From Actinomycetota bacterium (GTDB taxonomy: Bacteria > Actinomycetota > Acidimicrobiia > IMCC26256 > BP-133): a stretch of DNA of 7,874 nucleotides. The first letter of the stretch is position 1. Each line of letters begins with the position of its first letter. The position numbers and the translations under genes are program-made. Location of the stretch: assembly GCA_030838815.1 (NCBI GenBank), contig JAUZEX010000477.1, forward strand, positions 1 to 7,874, given 5' to 3'. Below the pieces are notes generated by a model. It was not told the DNA's origin and ran no database searches. It worked only from the letters and a program-made list of their open reading frames with translations. Shown piece by piece: positions 6,759 to 7,874 of this stretch.

Positions 6759-7523
6759 CCTCAGTCCCTCGCCTCTCGGAGTGATTCCCTGGCCCTGGCC
6801 GCCGCCATGTCCCGCCACCCGGCGGCCGGGGCCCGGGCGACCCTGCCGCCCCCCGGGGCGGGTCGCGTGCCCGGCGGAGCGGCCTCCTTCGCCACGGTGG
6901 CCGCCCTGCTGACCGGGGCCTGGCGGGTCAACGACCCGGTCGCCTTCGCCACCGCCATGCGGGCTGCCCCGCTGGTGGCCGGCTACCCCGTCGTTGACCT
7001 CTGCGCCTGCGCCCGCCAGCCCACGGTCGGGCTCGACCCGCTGAGCGCCGCCGTCGCCGGCCACCTCGAGTCGGCCGTCGCGGCGGCCGCCGCCCGGTCG
7101 GGGCTCACCGTCCGTTGGGTGGCGGGCCGGGGTGGGCGTCTGCTCTTCGTCGAGGCCGCCGCCAGGGCTGCGGCCGACGCCGAGGGCCCGGAGGTGCTGG
7201 TGCTGGCCCACCTCGTGGAGCCGCTCGACGTCGCCGGGCCCCCGCCCACCGACGACTCCTGGGTGGTGGTGGTCGTCGGGGACGGGCGGGGAGGGGTGGC
7301 CGGCATCGGCCGGGCGCCACTGCCCGGCGCGGCGACCGGAGCCGGTGTCCGCCGGGCGGCCCGCTGCGGCGGGCCGGCCGAATTCCCCGCGCCTGTCCGG
7401 CTCGCTCTCGGGGCGCTCCGGGCCCGTCTCGTGGCTGGCGCCCGGGTAGCCGAAGGCCTGGGCGACGCCGCCGACAGTGGGCCTTCGGAGGCGGTCGTCC
7501 TGCCCTTCCGGCCAATCCGATGA
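6756..7523 (+). CDS. Hypothetical protein, 255 residues, Ala/Gly/Val-rich
   Basis: I do not recognise this protein. Codon third positions are almost all G or C in this frame, and the start has a promoter-like sequence, so I take it as the real gene rather than the long overlapping minus-strand frames. The N-terminus is low in complexity (Ala/Pro/Gly-rich through about residue 44). A central part alternates helix-like Ala-rich segments (97-114, 133-142) with hydrophobic strands such as EVLVLAHLVEPL (146-157) and SWVVVVVGDG (168-177), suggesting a small alpha/beta fold. A Cys pair lies in DLCACAR (81-87), with one more Cys at 204. There is no signal peptide, no obvious membrane helix and no catalytic motif I can name. 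It is divergent from the FAAL and followed after 102 bp by a MaoC-like gene in the same direction. A role linked to the lipid genes is possible but unsupported. Confidence 0.6.
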   Translation: MPQSLASRSDSLALAAAMSRHPAAGARATLPPPGAGRVPGGAASFATVAALLTGAWRVNDPVAFATAMRAAPLVAGYPVVDLCACARQPTVGLDPLSAAVAGHLESAVAAAAARSGLTVRWVAGRGGRLLFVEAAARAAADAEGPEVLVLAHLVEPLDVAGPPPTDDSWVVVVVGDGRGGVAGIGRAPLPGAATGAGVRRAARCGGPAEFPAPVRLALGALRARLVAGARVAEGLGDAADSGPSEAVVLPFRPIR

Positions 7524-7560
7524 GCTGTTCGACGATGGTCCTGCTCGGGGCCGCCCGGCC

Positions 7561-7566
7561 TATGCT
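7561..7566 (+). promoter_or_regulatory. Possible -10 element (TATGCT) for the MaoC-like gene
   Basis: TATGCT fits the TAnnnT pattern and lies 59 bp before the MaoC start, in the gap after the hypothetical gene. I see no good -35 at the usual distance (about 7537-7543 reads ggtcctg). If used, transcription would begin near 7573, and the hairpin at 7577-7597 would sit at the very 5' end of the message. Confidence 0.3.
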
Positions 7567-7576
7567 CGATGTGGTC

Positions 7577-7597
7577 GCACCGGCGCGGAGCCGGTGC
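7577..7597 (+). repeat. Perfect 8-bp inverted repeat (GCACCGGC-GCGGA-GCCGGTGC)
   Basis: The arms at 7577-7584 and 7590-7597 pair perfectly around a 5-nt loop, in the 102-bp gap between the hypothetical gene and the MaoC-like gene. No T-run follows, so it is a poor intrinsic terminator by the E. coli rule, although actinobacterial terminators often lack the T-run. Alternatives are a 5'-leader stem or an operator. Confidence 0.5.
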
Positions 7598-7625
7598 CGA
7601 GACGACCGAGCGACAGGGGTTTCTC

Positions 7626-7874
7626 ATGAACAGCGATGCCGCTGCCATCGCCCTCGCCGATCTGCCGGGCCTGGTCGGGAAGCACCTCGGGCACAGTGAC
7701 TGGCACACGATCGACCAGGAGCAGATCAACCGCTTCGCTGACGCCACCGGCGATCATCAGTGGATCCACGTCGACGTCGAGCGGGCCAAGTCGGGCCCCT
7801 TCGGCACGACCATCGGCCACGGCTATCTCACGCTCTCCCTGGTGCCGATCTTCGTGTTCCAGATTCTCAACGTC
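7626..7874 (+). CDS. MaoC-family (R)-enoyl-CoA hydratase-like protein, N-terminal 83 residues
   Basis: The reading frame runs off the right edge with 83 complete codons, roughly the first half of a typical 150-residue single-hotdog MaoC protein. The hydratase motif is present as ATGDHQWIHVD, with D43 and H48 in the D-x4-H catalytic arrangement of R-specific enoyl-CoA hydratases. SGPFGTTIGHGYLTLSL (56-72) is the following family signature and closely resembles mycobacterial Rv0130 (HtdZ) type proteins. The family adds water to trans-2-enoyl-CoA to give (R)-3-hydroxyacyl-CoA, in the cytoplasm. The ATG is chosen because AGGGG (7615-7619) lies 6 nt upstream. A fatty-acid enzyme next to the FAAL/reductase set supports a lipid locus, although this gene is in a separate, opposite transcription unit. 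The family is clear; chain-length preference and pathway are not. Confidence 0.88.
   Translation, partial: MNSDAAAIALADLPGLVGKHLGHSDWHTIDQEQINRFADATGDHQWIHVDVERAKSGPFGTTIGHGYLTLSLVPIFVFQILNV

Noticed and set aside
6983..7747. 254-codon open frame on the minus strand
   Set aside because: It overlaps the hypothetical gene and the MaoC-like start, is rich in Ser/Thr/Pro/Arg as expected of a shadow frame, and has no plausible start context.
1..7874. CRISPR arrays, tRNA or rRNA genes, insertion sequences, phage or toxin-antitoxin genes
   Set aside because: I saw no spaced direct repeats, no tRNA-like fold or rRNA core sequence, and no transposase or integrase motifs; the window reads as ordinary chromosomal coding sequence.

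Overview
The window is very GC-rich, with dense coding, strongly G/C-ending codons, GTG and TTG starts and tight gene overlaps. That points to an actinobacterium. The gene content (fatty acyl-AMP ligase, fatty acyl reductase, MaoC hydratase) would suit an acidimicrobial or mycobacterial-type lineage, but I cannot place it more finely from the sequence alone.

Layout. Positions 1-6630 are one leftward (minus-strand) gene set, read in the order fatty acyl-AMP ligase (FAAL, 6630-4909), a fatty acyl reductase fused to a HAD-IB domain (4782-2476), a zinc-type medium-chain dehydrogenase (2479-1271) and a lactate-racemase-like (LarA/DUF2088) protein (1274 to beyond base 1). The last three are joined by 4-nt stop/start overlaps (GTGA and TTGA), so they look like one translationally coupled operon. 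The FAAL is separated from them by 126 bp but has the same orientation. A 125-bp divergent intergenic region (6631-6755) follows. Rightward from it come an unrecognised 255-residue protein (6756-7523) that may be leaderless, a 102-bp gap with a perfect hairpin, and the first 83 codons of a MaoC-type enoyl hydratase (7626 onward).

How the genes may work together (inference). The FAAL would activate a fatty acid as acyl-adenylate, probably for transfer to an acyl carrier not encoded here. The reductase would take the acyl thioester to aldehyde or alcohol, and the dehydrogenase would interconvert an alcohol/ketone or aldehyde. The LarA-like protein would do a nickel-pincer hydride-transfer step on a product. 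The LarA-like protein keeps the pincer lysine, the nickel histidine and one catalytic histidine at exactly LarA spacing. It lacks the second catalytic histidine and the basic residues that bind the lactate carboxylate. It is therefore probably not a lactate racemase. A pincer-nickel enzyme coupled to a fatty-acid activation and reduction operon is the most interesting feature here. The product is unknown, and no cofactor-making larB/C/E genes lie in the window.
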